Program-made: the position numbers and the translations under genes
Assembly (NCBI GenBank): GCA_030144725.1
Contig: JASKMD010000006.1
Span: 2,591,433 to 2,655,432, forward strand
DNA length: 64,000 bases
Origin: Haematococcus lacustris
Taxonomy: Eukaryota > Chlorophyta > Chlorophyceae > Chlamydomonadales > Haematococcaceae
Direction: 5' to 3'
Notes under the pieces: generated by a model
The model's database searches: none
The model's input: the letters and a program-made list of their open reading frames with translations, nothing else
What the model was told of the DNA's origin: nothing
Part shown: piece by piece, positions 1 to 10,526 of the stretch
Layout: each line of letters opens with the position of its first letter
Numbering within the stretch: the first letter of the stretch is position 1

Positions 1-35
1 ATCAGGTGCAGCGCTGGTGCCTGCAAGTCACCTGC

Positions 36-1358
36 TCCTGCTGCTGCTGCTGCAGGCGTTCCATCTCCCTGCACACCCTCCCCATCAGGCTGAGGGGGAG
101 GGTGCGCTGCTGCCGAGGTCAGGGCTGCTGACTGCCGCCAGCTCCACACCAGCAGCACCAGGTGCTGACCAGCCGTCAGGGCAGCACTGGAGGCCAGGCA
201 GCCCAGCAGCAGGGCAGCCAGGGCAGCAACCACGTCGTGGTAGTGAGGGAAGGGGTGGGTGATGGGGATGGGGCGGCCTACCAGCATGACCACCACCTGC
301 AGCATCCTGGCAGCAGGGTCAGGGGACAGCAGGCAGCAGGGTTGGTGGGCGGCAGGGTGAGAAGGCAGCAGGCAGCCAGGCAGCCAGGCAGGCAGGCAGG
401 CAGCATGGCATCAGGGTGAATAGGCAGGCAGGCAGTAGAGCAGGCAGGCAGGCAGCAGCTGGGCAATGAAGCAGGCAGGCTACATTGAGAGTAGGTAAGG
501 GTGGCGGGCTGTGTTGACCCCTTGAAGCCCCTTCCTGTCCGCCACTCCCTGCCTGGCCCCTTCCTGCCACCCTGTGCCATGCTTCCTCCTCCTGTCCTCC
601 TCCTGCTCCTTCCTCTCCCCTGCCCCTGCCCCTGCCTCCCCTCCCCCTCCCCCCCCCTCCTCTCCAAAGAAACCACCTTCCCCTGCCTCCGCCCCTGCCT
701 CCCCCTGCCCTTTCCTCCCCTCCTCTTCTCCTTGAGCGCCTCCCTCCCGCACACCAGCTGGCATACGTGGTGAGGGAGCCACACAGCCCGGTGCGCAGCC
801 CTAGTGCCAGCGGCTCCACACCCTGCAGCGGGCTGCCCGCCGGCAGCAGGGGCAGGGTGAGGCCGGCCTTGTGCGCTGCCAGGAGGCCAGGCTCCTGGTG
901 CACCGCTGCCAGGAGGTCAGCTGGGGACAGCAGGCCCATGAGGAAACAGCCCAGCACATTGGCGGGCAGGTCTATGAACAAGGCGCCACCTGGGCGGGTC
1001 AGGCCTGCAGGCACCAGGCATGACCCTGCTTGCCCCTGCTATAACCCTCAGCTGCAGTCCTGGTGCTGCACCTGCCTACACCTCCTACACCCACCCTGAT
1101 CAACACCTACTCAGCCACCAGCCAACGGGCTGCCTAGGTATGCTCTGGGAGTAGTCCAGCAACCTTCTTCCCGCAGCTTGCCCCGCTGCAACCATTTGTC
1201 CTGGTGTACCTTGGAGACCTTGCTGTACCCCTCAGCTGCAGTCCTGCATGCAAGCACTGACCTGGAGATGTGATGCAGGGCACCCATCCGTTGCTGCCAG
1301 CTGGCGAGCCACATGCCTCACCCAGCAGCTTCCCCACGTAGTACCGCAGCAGTACGCC
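36..1358 (-). CDS. FEX: Fluoride export protein (FEX/CrcB family), partial, 3 exons visible
   Basis: Exports fluoride across the plasma membrane; eukaryotic FEX proteins carry two CrcB halves, and only the first is visible. Minus-strand exons are 1358-1322 (residues GVLLRYYVGKLL), 1004-755 and 306 down to about 36. Phases agree (1, then 2), with GT/AG junctions. The joined sequence reads RYYVGKLLG, then a Pro-Gly-Gly-Ala stretch, then ANVLGCFLMGLL, then LRTGLCGSLTTYASW. These match the CrcB order: N-terminal helix, the Asn-x-x-Gly-x-Phe-x-x-Gly helix, and the Gly-Leu-Thr-Thr turn. The last exon continues MLQVVVML and then a helix DVVAALAALLLGCLASSAAL. Exons before 1358 and the second CrcB half beyond base 1 are not seen. 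The family call rests on remembered CrcB motifs. Confidence 0.68.
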
Positions 1359-2007
1359 CTGAGGGGATGGGGCAAGCTTGTTTAGGCAAGCGAACTCATT
1401 GGGAGGCCAGGTATACTAGATAGCCAGGTGGCGACCAGATGACTGAGGTGCTGGCTATTGCTATCACCACCTGTCTGGCTCTGCACCAGGAGTGCCTACA
1501 GGATGTTATAAAGTTGTCGCTGTAGCCTACTCATCAGCTGTGAATGGCTCGGCCTCACCACTTGTGCCCAGGCAGCCAAATGCAGCACATTCCTTGCAAC
1601 AATGTTGCTCATGGCCTTGAGCAATTGGCCGTCCGCTGGGCACGTTGGCGCTGCGTCGCGGCACCAGTGATACTGCTAAATTCCGTGGTGGGCCACGATG
1701 GCAGCGGGGCGTCAGGCATCGCGCCGACGCAGATCGCGCCGCGCCTTTGCAGCACCCAACGCGGGCAATGTGCGCGATGCTTATTTGCAATCACCAGAGG
1801 CCAAGTAGCCTAACGGCTGACAGTTTCAATCGGTGCAAGCCATCGCTCCTTAAATACCCGCATGTGGCATAGAACCCAGCGGCAAGCTAAAGCAATACAG
1901 ACACGTCGGCCAGCCTGCCTGATGCAACATTGCCTGGTGCGGTTCCACAGGCATTCCGCTCCCTGCTGCTTCTGATATGCATGTTGTGCCATCAACCCAC
2001 TGGTGGT
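1359..2007. other. Intergenic or upstream FEX region, nothing recognised
   Basis: Short overlapping ORFs on both strands look like by-products of high GC. The 5' exon or exons of the minus-strand FEX gene should lie here but could not be placed. Confidence 0.4.
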
Positions 2008-3191
2008 CTCATGGTAGAGGTGGTGCCTGTGTGCCACCTGCCTGCAACTCAGCTTGCTCACGTCCAGTGAGCGTTCACAGCTAGCAGCTACAGAGCATGC
2101 GGTGTTCATCAGGGAGCTGCCGCACTCAGGGGCGCTCTCATTCCTGGGTGTCAGTTACTGCTGTGGCTGCTGCTCGGTGTAGGTCTGCTGCTGGGGCTGG
2201 GCAATGTAGCCTCCCTGCTGTGCATAGGGTGCGGCTGCATAACCACCCTCGAAGCCTTGGTTGATGTAACCACCCGCAGCCATGTTGGGGTCCATGTACT
2301 GCCCAGCTGACTCAAGGTAGTTCATGTCGTCATAGCCCTGGAGACAAGCCAGCCACACACATGCTTGCTGTGATGGTTGTACAATGTTGAGCATCGCACT
2401 CTTAGCTGGGCATGCCTGCTTGGCTGTGCCCACCAGCAATGTGGGTGTCAAAACTAGCGACCCACTCCGTGCACACAGGGTGGGTGCACCCAACTCGACC
2501 GTGTGAGATGTGAGCAAGGCAGCTGGCTGCATGTAACATGCAACCTTACCGGCGCATAAGCCCCTTCAAATTGAGGTGCATTGGGGTCACGGGAGAAGAA
2601 CTCGTTGAAAGCCTTGTACTCGGTGTCTTCACCATACTCCTCCTCCCAGGTGGCCTGCACAACTCCCAGCCTAGCCAGCAGCACACCCACACAGGTATGA
2701 GTTGCCACAGGCTGCAAGGACCTGAGCAGTAGAGGCTTCATGTGGCACCCACTTGCGGGCCTCGATGCGCTCCTTGAGACGGCGCTTCCTCTCCTCCTTG
2801 GGCGTCTCCAAGTACCTCCTTGCCCGCAGCTGCAGGCACGCGAGGGACAGAAAGCTGGCATGCTGCTGCTGCCACGCGCCATCCACATCACCATACCTGC
2901 TCGATAAGGCGAACATCCACGATTTTCTTCATAAACTTGCGGACTGCGATGTCCTCAGGCTCATCTTCGCCTACATTGACCTGAAAGGTTCCCAGGAGTC
3001 ACGTTGCCACAGTTCGACGATGGCCCACACAGGCTGACAGAATGCCGCTTCTCACCTCCACCATAAAGCTGTCGCGCCTCCGCATAAAGACTTTGGTGCC
3101 ATTGCTCGCCAGGGGCGCTTGTCGCGGGCGGACACCAGTAAAAGCTTTGCAGCCAGCGAGCGCGCGGCCCTGAGACGCTAACGACATTGCC
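2008..3191 (-). repeat. Left arm of the 1.18-kb inverted duplication (bS21c gene copy)
   Basis: Every position maps to the right arm by x + y = 8696, from about 2008/6688 to about 3191/5505. Introns and 3' flank match as well as exons. The one mismatch I noticed in the arms is at 2033 versus 6663. Identity stops within a few bases of the start codon on the inner side and about 145 bases after the stop codon on the outer side. Confidence 0.95.
2155..3187 (-). CDS. PRPS21: Plastid ribosomal protein bS21c, copy A (5 exons)
   Basis: Small-subunit ribosomal protein of the chloroplast, nucleus-encoded. Minus-strand exons are 3187-3056, 2980-2897, 2829-2749, 2654-2550 and 2337-2155, giving 194 residues identical to copy B. 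Residues 1-40 are an Arg/Ala/Ser-rich probable transit peptide (MSLASQGRALAGCKAF). The bS21 core follows at about 43-99, with VNVGEDEPEDIAVRKF, then LRARRYLETPKEERKRR. A C-terminal tail rich in Gly, Tyr and Gln replaces the usual short end. An in-frame ATG two codons upstream (3193) occurs only in this copy. The upstream sequence differs from copy B, so the two copies could be regulated differently. Confidence 0.85.
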
Positions 3192-4020
3192 ACGCGCTGT
3201 CTCGTTAAACGTGATGAACACCAGGCACAAACAGCTGCTCATGCATTACATGGAAAACACTTAGGGCCTCGGCGGCTTCACATCCTGGTGCTTCGTTTGA
3301 GACTCCTCCACAGCCTGATCCTAAAGATACACCGTTGTATTAACATTTCGGTGACTGCTGACAGGTTGCAGACTCGCTCGTGGACAACAAAAGCGAAGGG
3401 TCCCACTTGTCAGGGTTTGGCAATGTCGCAGCCTATATCTCGTCTCATAGTTTGAAGTGCTTCTGCCCACACATCTGAACCTCTCCAAGCTGTTTTTAAT
3501 CCTTCTCTGGTCTTCGTGTGTATACACAGATGCCGATGCTGTATACAATCTGTGGTGAAAGCGACAGCAGGAGAAGTGGCATGCCTGCATGCAATACCCC
3601 AGTGCCTCCAATACAGTTGGATTGTTGAGGGCACACCTACACCATTTACGTCTACAAGAGGGCAAGAACTGCGGTGGCATAAGAAACCCGCATACCAATA
3701 CGAGGTACGCAAGATGAGGACCAGTAAGGATCAGCATGTGGGCTGGGCACCTATGGCCTGGGTCTTGAGCAAGGCATTAGCTGTGACGGGTTTGAGGTTC
3801 ATGAGGTGTATGAACTTCAGGTGTCCCCAACATGGGGTTGGTAACCTTCATGCAAATACCCAAACAATACTGCACCGTTCTTGATAGCGTTTGTCACATT
3901 GGCACCTGCGATTTATTGCGCATCTACTGGTAAGCGGCGTGCTAACTCTTGTGTGTGAGGCCATGCCGGCGTAATCGATCGCGGACACACCTCAGCTACT
4001 CACAACCAGCAACTGTTCTA
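3192..4020. other. Spacer between the duplicated genes, left part
   Basis: Presumed promoter side of bS21c copy A. No gene is recognised. A 16-base string shared with the upstream region of copy B lies at 3816-3831, in the same orientation relative to its gene. ORFs on both strands have no recognisable content. Confidence 0.4.
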
Positions 4021-5038
4021 GTGGCTGGGCTGGGCTGGGCTGGGCTGGGCTGGGCTGGGCTGGGCGGGGCGGGGCGGGGCGGGGCGGGGCGGGGCGGGGC
4101 GGGGCGGGGCGGGGCGGGGGCGGGGCGGGGCGGGGCGGGGCGGGGCGGGGCGGGGCGGGGCGGGGCGGGGCGGGGCGGGGCGGGGCGGGGCGGGGCGGGG
4201 CGGGGCGGGGCGGGGCGGGGCGGGGCGGGGCGGGGCGGGGCGGGGCGGGGCGGGGCGGGGCGGGGCGGGGCGGGGCGGGGCGGGGCGGGGCGGGGCGGGG
4301 CGGGGCGGGGCGGGGCGGGGCGGGGCGGGGCGGGGCGGGGCGGGGCGGGGCGGGGCGGGGCGGGGCGGGGCGGGGCGGGGCGGGGCGGGGCGGGGCGGGG
4401 CGGGGCGGGGCGGGGCGGGGCGGGGCGGGGCGGGGCGGGGCGGGGCGGGGCGGGGCGGGGCGGGGCGGGGCGGGGCGGGGCGGGGCGGGGCGGGGCGGGG
4501 CGGGGCGGGGCGGGGCGGGGCGGGGCGGGGCGGGGCGGGGCGGGGCGGGGCGGGGCGGGGCGGGGCGGGGCGGGGCGGGGCGGGGCGGGGCGGGGCGGGG
4601 CGGGGCGGGGCGGGGCGGGGCGGGGCGGGGCGGGGCGGGGCGGGGCGGGGCGGGGCGGGGCGGGGCGGGGCGGGGCGGGGCGGGGCGGGGCGGGGCGGGG
4701 CGGGGCGGGGCGGGGCGGGGCGGGGCGGGGCGGGGGCGGGGCGGGGCGGGGCGGGGCGGGGCGGGGCGGGGCGGGGCGGGGCGGGGCGGGGCGGGGCGGG
4801 GCGGGGCGGGGCGGGGCGGGGCGGGGCGGGGCGGGGCGGGGCGGGGCGGGGGCGGGGCGGGGCGGGGCGGGGCGGGGCGGGGCGGGGCGGGGCGGGGCGG
4901 GGCGGGGCGGGGCGGGGCGGGGCGGGGCGGGGGCGGGGCGGGGCGGGGCGGGGCGGGGCGGGGCGGGGCGGGGCGGGGCGGGGCGGGGCGGGGCGGGGCG
5001 GGGCGGGGCGGGGCGGGGCGGGGCGGGGCGGGGCGGGC
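4021..5038. repeat. GGGGC pentanucleotide satellite, about 200 copies
   Basis: The array starts with about eight GGGCT units (4022-4063), then runs as almost pure GGGGC to 5036. A few units have an extra G, shifting phase (near 4118, 4732, 4850 and 4930). The plus strand is a strong G-quadruplex candidate. Open reading frames in several frames are poly Gly-Arg/Ala or Pro-Ala/Arg consequences of the unit. It lies between the two inverted bS21c genes. Confidence 0.97.
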
Positions 5039-5504
5039 TGGGATGGAGGAGGTGGTGACAGCTGGTATGCTCGAAGATGCAGCTGCAGGACCAGCAGGGG
5101 TGAAGTATCGCTCCAGCCTTGTGTGTTTCCGTGCGTGTGTGGAGTTGCGCTGTTACATCGGTTTGACACGCCATGTGAATCGTTTTCACTGCGGCTACTG
5201 TCCCTGACTGTTTCCATCGGATACTGGGCCACGTCGGTCGCGGTTGTCTCTCGCGACGAGGCCCGCATTAGCAAACAATGCATGGATTTGAATGTGCAGA
5301 TTTAAGTTGCCATATCACTCAGCACCCTGTACTGTATCACGTGGCTGAGACACGGCGTCGTGTTGTATATCAGGGGTAAGTTTTTGATAGTTGGGGACAC
5401 CTGAATGAACTGCATGTATATTGCCATGCATGTTGATTATGCATGGCCTCACTGCACTGCAGGTTTAGGTTCGCGTCGCGGTTTAGCTTCGTGTAGCAGC
5501 GTGT
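5039..5504. other. Spacer between the duplicated genes, right part (promoter side of copy B)
   Basis: About 470 bases of ordinary composition between the GGGGC array and copy B. It contains the shared 16-base string at 5390-5405, roughly 105-120 bases before the start codon. No gene is recognised. Confidence 0.4.
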
Positions 5505-6688
5505 AGCAATGTCGTTAGCGTCTCAGGGCCGCGCGCTCGCTGGCTGCAAAGCTTTTACTGGTGTCCGCCCGCGACAAGCGCCCCTGGCGAGCAATGGCAC
5601 CAAAGTCTTTATGCGGAGGCGCGACAGCTTTATGGTGGAGGTGAGAAGCGGCATTCTGTCAGCCTGTGTGGGCCATCGTCGAACTGTGGCAACGTGACTC
5701 CTGGGAACCTTTCAGGTCAATGTAGGCGAAGATGAGCCTGAGGACATCGCAGTCCGCAAGTTTATGAAGAAAATCGTGGATGTTCGCCTTATCGAGCAGG
5801 TATGGTGATGTGGATGGCGCGTGGCAGCAGCAGCATGCCAGCTTTCTGTCCCTCGCGTGCCTGCAGCTGCGGGCAAGGAGGTACTTGGAGACGCCCAAGG
5901 AGGAGAGGAAGCGCCGTCTCAAGGAGCGCATCGAGGCCCGCAAGTGGGTGCCACATGAAGCCTCTACTGCTCAGGTCCTTGCAGCCTGTGGCAACTCATA
6001 CCTGTGTGGGTGTGCTGCTGGCTAGGCTGGGAGTTGTGCAGGCCACCTGGGAGGAGGAGTATGGTGAAGACACCGAGTACAAGGCTTTCAACGAGTTCTT
6101 CTCCCGTGACCCCAATGCACCTCAATTTGAAGGGGCTTATGCGCCGGTAAGGTTGCATGTTACATGCAGCCAGCTGCCTTGCTCACATCTCACACGGTCG
6201 AGTTGGGTGCACCCACCCTGTGTGCACGGAGTGGGTCGCTAGTTTTGACACCCACATTGCTGGTGGGCACAGCCAAGCAGGCATGCCCAGCTAAGAGTGC
6301 GATGCTCAACATTGTACAACCATCACAGCAAGCATGTGTGTGGCTGGCTTGTCTCCAGGGCTATGACGACATGAACTATCTTGAGTCAGCTGGGCAGTAC
6401 ATGGACCCCAACATGGCTGCGGGTGGTTACATCAACCAAGGCTTCGAGGGTGGTTATGCAGCCGCACCCTATGCACAGCAGGGAGGCTACATTGCCCAGC
6501 CCCAGCAGCAGACCTACACCGAGCAGCAGCCACAGCAGTAACTGACACCCAGGAATGAGAGCGCCCCTGAGTGCGGCAGCTCCCTGATGAACACCGCATG
6601 CTCTGTAGCTGCTAGCTGTGAACGCTCACTGGACGTGAGCAAGCTGAGTTGCAGGCAGGTGGCACACAAGCACCACCTCTACCATGAG
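5505..6688 (+). repeat. Right arm of the 1.18-kb inverted duplication (bS21c gene copy)
   Basis: Reverse complement of 2008-3191 at near identity, including four introns and about 145 bases after the stop codon. Identity ends at the motif ACCATGAGA near 6688. No target-site duplication or transposon end is visible at either boundary, so this looks like a segmental duplication rather than a mobile element. Confidence 0.95.
5509..6541 (+). CDS. PRPS21: Plastid ribosomal protein bS21c, copy B (5 exons)
   Basis: Exons 5509-5640, 5716-5799, 5867-5947, 6042-6146 and 6359-6541 (stop TAA) are all phase 0 and encode 194 residues. Junctions are GT/AG, for example GAG|gtgaga and ttcag|GTC. After a probable transit peptide (1-40) comes the bS21 core, with the Arg-Arg-Tyr-Leu-Glu segment and a run of basic residues (EERKRRLKERIEARKW) ending near residue 99. 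Then come an acidic-aromatic stretch (WEEEYGEDTEYKAFNEFF) and a Gly/Tyr/Gln tail (about 135-194). The core binds at the 30S platform in the bacterial family; the tail has no role I can name. The exons are identical to copy A. Confidence 0.87.
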
Positions 6689-7266
6689 ATTATCAGCTCT
6701 ATGGCTGCCTCTGTTTTGCCGGTCATCAGTGACGCTACTCAAATTTTGAGCATGTCATGGGAAAGGTTAGACTATCGTGGGGTATGCTCAGCGGGCTAGT
6801 GCCGTTGCGGTATCCCTACTGCAGAGTTGCAGAGCGGGGTGCAGGCTGTGGCAAGCACCCATCATGAAGGCAATGTCTGGGCGTCCGTACAGTTGCCTAT
6901 ACAAACTCTGAACCAAAGGGCTGTGGATCATGCATTAGTGGCACATTTGGTGCCCATCAACATGTCCTGATAATGAGGCAGCTGCCACGGGATGCTTGCC
7001 TTGCTAGGAGAACTTCAACAAGCCATGTATGCATGACTCGCACATGAGATGACATGTCTGTACCTTGAGCCCTCCAGCCAGTACTGCAACTGACGTATGG
7101 CCGCCAGCTGCGTCCTGTCGGCTCGGTGTTGGTTTCGTCTAGACACGTCGCTCATCCCGTCCAGCTTGTGAAGTAAGAAGTGTCTTGTGCATTCAAGGAA
7201 AAGAAGGATGTGTTGAGAAACACATGATTACCTCCAGGTGCCCCTGTGCCGGTGCTAAGGTTGCCC
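6689..7266. other. Intergenic region between the bS21c duplication and the nested transposons
   Basis: No coding sequence, RNA gene or repeat that I can support. Composition is less GC-rich than the neighbouring arrays. Confidence 0.4.
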
Positions 7267-7684
7267 CACTCGAGCAGGCTTGTGAAAATTGCAGACTTTC
7301 AATGAAAATTTTCATCTGAAAATCTGAACGTTTTCACTGCACATCTGAAAGTGCCGGGTGCTGCCCCCGGTCAGATCGCAGATCGGGTGATGCAGAGTGA
7401 TTGGCTTGGCTGTGATAGGCTTGGCTGGCGCGAGCGCGCTACAGCCACAGCGGAAGAAGCGCGAGCCAGAAAACGCCACAGATGGCGGATCCACGGACAG
7501 CATGGACGGCTTGCATCTTTTAAACTGGCTTGCATGTCTGACCTTTGGCAAACTAAGTATTTCTGCATTTCAAACATTGCAGGCCTACAGACAAACAAGG
7601 ATAGGCGGACAACCAGCGGTGTCCGCTCAATTTCACTGACGATGAAACTCTTTCAGTTTTTCATGAAAATCTGAAAAATTCATT

Positions 7685-9162
7685 GGGCCTATCCGCGAAC
7701 GGGCTCGTAATTCAAAATTTCTTTGATTTTCTAGTTCGGTAGTGGTTGCGCCAACCGCCTGCGCCTGCGCCTGCGCCTTTGCCACTACCAACCCATCTGC
7801 CGGGCCCTGCTGGATACTGATAGCAGCGACGATGAGCGCCAGCGGCAGCAAGACGATTCTGACGCTGACGCTGACAGGCTTCGAGGGCAGAATGGCGACT
7901 TTCTTCTTTACCTGCAGTTGTACGAACTCGAAGGGAGAGCTGGGTGAGTATGGGGGCGCCCGCCATTTCGCAGGCCCCTTGCCCTCCGCAACCCCGCATC
8001 TTGCACATTGTGCGCAGGCGGGAATGGGACGTACTGCCCGTACAGACTGTCACAAAAGCCGTCGATGCAAATGGCGAGCGGCTCTGCGGCGACAGCCATT
8101 ACCACACGTGGTACAGGATGGGAAGGGGCACGTTCGATTGGCTTAAGCGTCAGCTCCGACCACTCATCAAGACCCGTCGTCTAAGCTCTGGCCAGCGCCT
8201 AGCCCCAACGCTAAGGTTCCTTGCATCGGGCTCCTCTAAGCTCTCTGTGGCCAATGAGCTGGGTATGGGCCACTCCACTGTGCACGAGGCGGTTCATGAG
8301 GTGTGTGCTGCCATAGTGACCATACTGTCCACGAAAATCAGGATGCCCACCACAGTTGATCAGCTCAAGGCTAGTGCAGCCAAGTTTATGGCAGCCGGGA
8401 ACGGCATGCCACAGTGTTGTGCTGCTGTGGATGGAGTTCACTTTGCAGTCAAGGACTGGGGTGTGCGTGCCATGGTCAACCGCAAGGGCTTTACTTCCTA
8501 CAATGTGCTAGCATTGATTGATGGTGACGAGCAATTCATCAATGTGGAGGTTGGTTGCCCAGGCAGCATGCATGACGCCCGTGTCATGGCTGAGAGTGAG
8601 TTGGCTGATGGCTTGCATGGAGAACTGGGCCAGCTGTTATGGGCTGCAAGGCAAGAGGTGAATGGTTGCGCCATGCCCATGTCCATCTTGGCAGATTCAG
8701 CATATGCTTGTCATACCTTTGTGTTGCCAGCCTTTAAGGACACCTATGCAGCTAGGTGCCCTCACCTCACTCGTTTCAATACTATGCATGGCCCTGCTCG
8801 TAGGAAGATAGAGTGCACATTTGGCAGGCTAAAGGCGAGGTGGCTTTTTGGCTTGCTTGCCAGCAGCAGCGCCAGCAGCAGCGCTAGGCATGGAGAAATT
8901 ATTTTCAATTTACTCCTTTTTCTCGGCGGGGGAAACCAGGCCGAGAAAAAGGAGAAAATTTGAACGTAATCCCTCCCGAGTGAGGACCCTGAACGTCGAC
9001 CATTTGCAGCGCTGAACCACTCCCCGGGCTATTGTTATAGCACAACAGAATCCTTCGGGGTCAGACCAGTTAGAGCTGCAGCCAGTCGTGCGGGCGGCCA
9101 AAAAGCGTAGCGGTTGAGGCGAAAAATTTGTAAGTTTTTCTCGTCGGTTCGCGGATAGGCCC
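7685..9162 (+). mobile_element. PIF/Harbinger DNA transposon inserted into the hAT-like element
   Basis: Perfect 16-bp terminal inverted repeats GGGCCTATCCGCGAAC lie at 7685-7700 and 9147-9162. They are flanked by the 3-bp duplication ATT (7682-7684 and 9163-9165). Three-base duplications are usual for PIF/Harbinger, and the element encodes a HARBI1-like transposase. It is 1,478 bp and has no second (Myb-like) ORF that I can see, so it may depend on a partner supplied elsewhere. Confidence 0.85.
7818..8963 (+). CDS. PIF/Harbinger (HARBI1-like, DDE_Tnp_4) transposase
   Basis: Cuts and pastes the surrounding element. An acidic first exon (DTDSSDDERQRQQ, ending LQLYELEGRA) runs to 7943. It splices in phase 2 over a 74-base intron (7944-8017) to the main exon 8018-8963, which begins REWDVLPV. 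The catalytic triad is visible as Asp in AAVDGVHF, Asp in ILADSAY and Glu in RRKIECTFGRLKARW. An N-terminal helix-turn-helix region (SVANELGMGHSTVHEAV) precedes it. No ATG was found in the first-exon frame, and the C-terminus after KARW turns into Ser/Ala repeats and a non-conserved end. The 5' start is therefore uncertain and the copy may be slightly decayed. Confidence 0.85.
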
Positions 9163-9221
9163 ATTGTGAAAATGAAAATCTGAAAATCTGAAATCTGAAG
9201 ATTTACAAGCCTGCACTCGAG

Positions 9222-10526
9222 ACCTGTGCTGTAATCATGGGTGCAGTCCCACACCATCTATGCTTGTTTGGGCCAGCTGCCGTCCTTGCTCGCGTTGCTG
9301 GGCTGCAAACCGCCGCCTCTGTTGCCGCAACCGATGCCGCTGCACCTGAGCGGCCTTCTCGTCCTTTTCCACTTTCCGCGCAGCTGTGATCTCGCTGTCC
9401 GCGTTATGCGCCCTACCCCTGCTCGGTCGGTCCAGGAAAGGAAGCGCCGGTCGCCCCTGGAGGGTATCTGGAGGGTATCGGCGCAGCTCGCAGGGCTGGT
9501 ACCAGATGGTCACGCACCGCCGGATGTTGAGCGCCCGCAATCGATCCGTCCACTCACAGTCAGAACAAGGGTTGAGCTGCTTGCAGCAGCGCACAATGCA
9601 GTGCTGGGCTGGCTGGCGGGATGAAAGGGTGTTTAGGAGGGCACCCCATCAACCTGCGAACTTGCTTGTGTTGCGCACTGCTTGTACACCGGCGTAACGG
9701 CTTGTATTTTGCTTGTGTTACACACTGCCAGTACGGCAACAGGCACTGCTTGTACACCGGCGGCTCTGTCCGTTCACACACACACACCCCGCACACCACA
9801 CACACACACACACACCACACACCACAATGATGTTGCCCCACTCTACCCCACACCCCACACCTCTCCCACCACACTCTACCCCATTGGGTAACCCCACACC
9901 AGGACTACCGAGCACCACACCCCACACCCCACTGTGCAAGCCGTGCCAGCCACCCGACAGCTACCCGACAGCTACCCACCAGCTACCCACCAGCTACCCA
10001 CCAGCGCCCCTCATACCGCCCACCTAGCAGGTGTAGTCCACCACCACCAGCTGCTGGCCTGATCGTGTCAGCAGGCTGGGGCAATGAGGTGGAACCCGAG
10101 GCAGGACGAGGGGGGGCCACCTCCTTACTCACTTTGCACCAGTCTACTACAATCTCAGTCAAGTGAATTGCCATGGAGAGGCTAGGGCTGAGCGGCATGG
10201 CCTGCACGGCCCTGCCCTGCGCCGCATCCAGCTCAATGTGCCCCTTTGACAGGGCTAGCTCTGAGCTGGCCTCTGTTCCTCGAACTGCGAACTGCTTGGG
10301 GACTGCCACTACGGTACCTTGCGGTGTTCCTGAGCTGATGCCTGAGTTGAGGCCTGCACAGCCCTGCCCTGGGCCGCATCCAGTTCATTGTAATGTTCCA
10401 TGTAATCGATACGTAATGGACCTCACTTCCGCCCCACTCCGGTTGCCGGCACTCCGGTGCGGATGCCAACCTGATGCACACTCCAACACGGCCACTCCGA
10501 TTGGATAATGTAACTAAATCCCTGAG
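9222..10526. other. Region with a CA microsatellite and one unassigned minus-strand ORF
   Basis: A (CA)n stretch with interruptions lies at about 9775-9826, and a short tandem of AGCTACCCACC-like units at about 9958-10008. A minus-strand ORF at 9594-9235 encodes a 119-residue protein with a basic, Arg/Gln-rich C-terminal half (VQRHRLRQQRRRFAAQQ). It looks like a fragment of a repetitive, perhaps transposon-derived protein, but I do not recognise it. Confidence 0.4.

Larger units (their letters stand above)
7267..9221. mobile_element. hAT-like non-autonomous element (host of the nested Harbinger) with 8-bp target-site duplication
   Basis: An 8-bp direct repeat, CACTCGAG, flanks the element at 7267-7274 and 9214-9221. 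Immediately inside are inverted ends CAGGCTTGTGAAAATTGCAG (7275) and CAGGCTTGTAAATCTTCAGA (reverse complement of the end at 9213). An 8-bp duplication and ends starting with CAG are typical of the hAT superfamily. Removing the inner element leaves about 460 bp with many short GAAAATCTGAA-type motifs and no coding capacity, so it is MITE-like. Superfamily assignment is inferred from end structure only. Confidence 0.72.

Noticed and set aside
3949..5283. Gly-Arg/Ala and Pro-Ala/Arg proteins of 369-421 residues
   Set aside because: They are readings of the GGGGC pentamer on both strands, without non-repeat domains.
7267..9221. A single PIF/Harbinger element with long complex ends and a 6-bp duplication ACTCGA
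   Set aside because: The inner 16-bp ends with a 3-bp ATT duplication fit Harbinger, and the outer CAG-starting ends with an 8-bp duplication fit hAT. Two nested elements explain all bases.
9235..9594. Minus-strand 119-residue ORF as a confident gene
   Set aside because: Not recognised and without splice context; kept only as a note in the intergenic entry.
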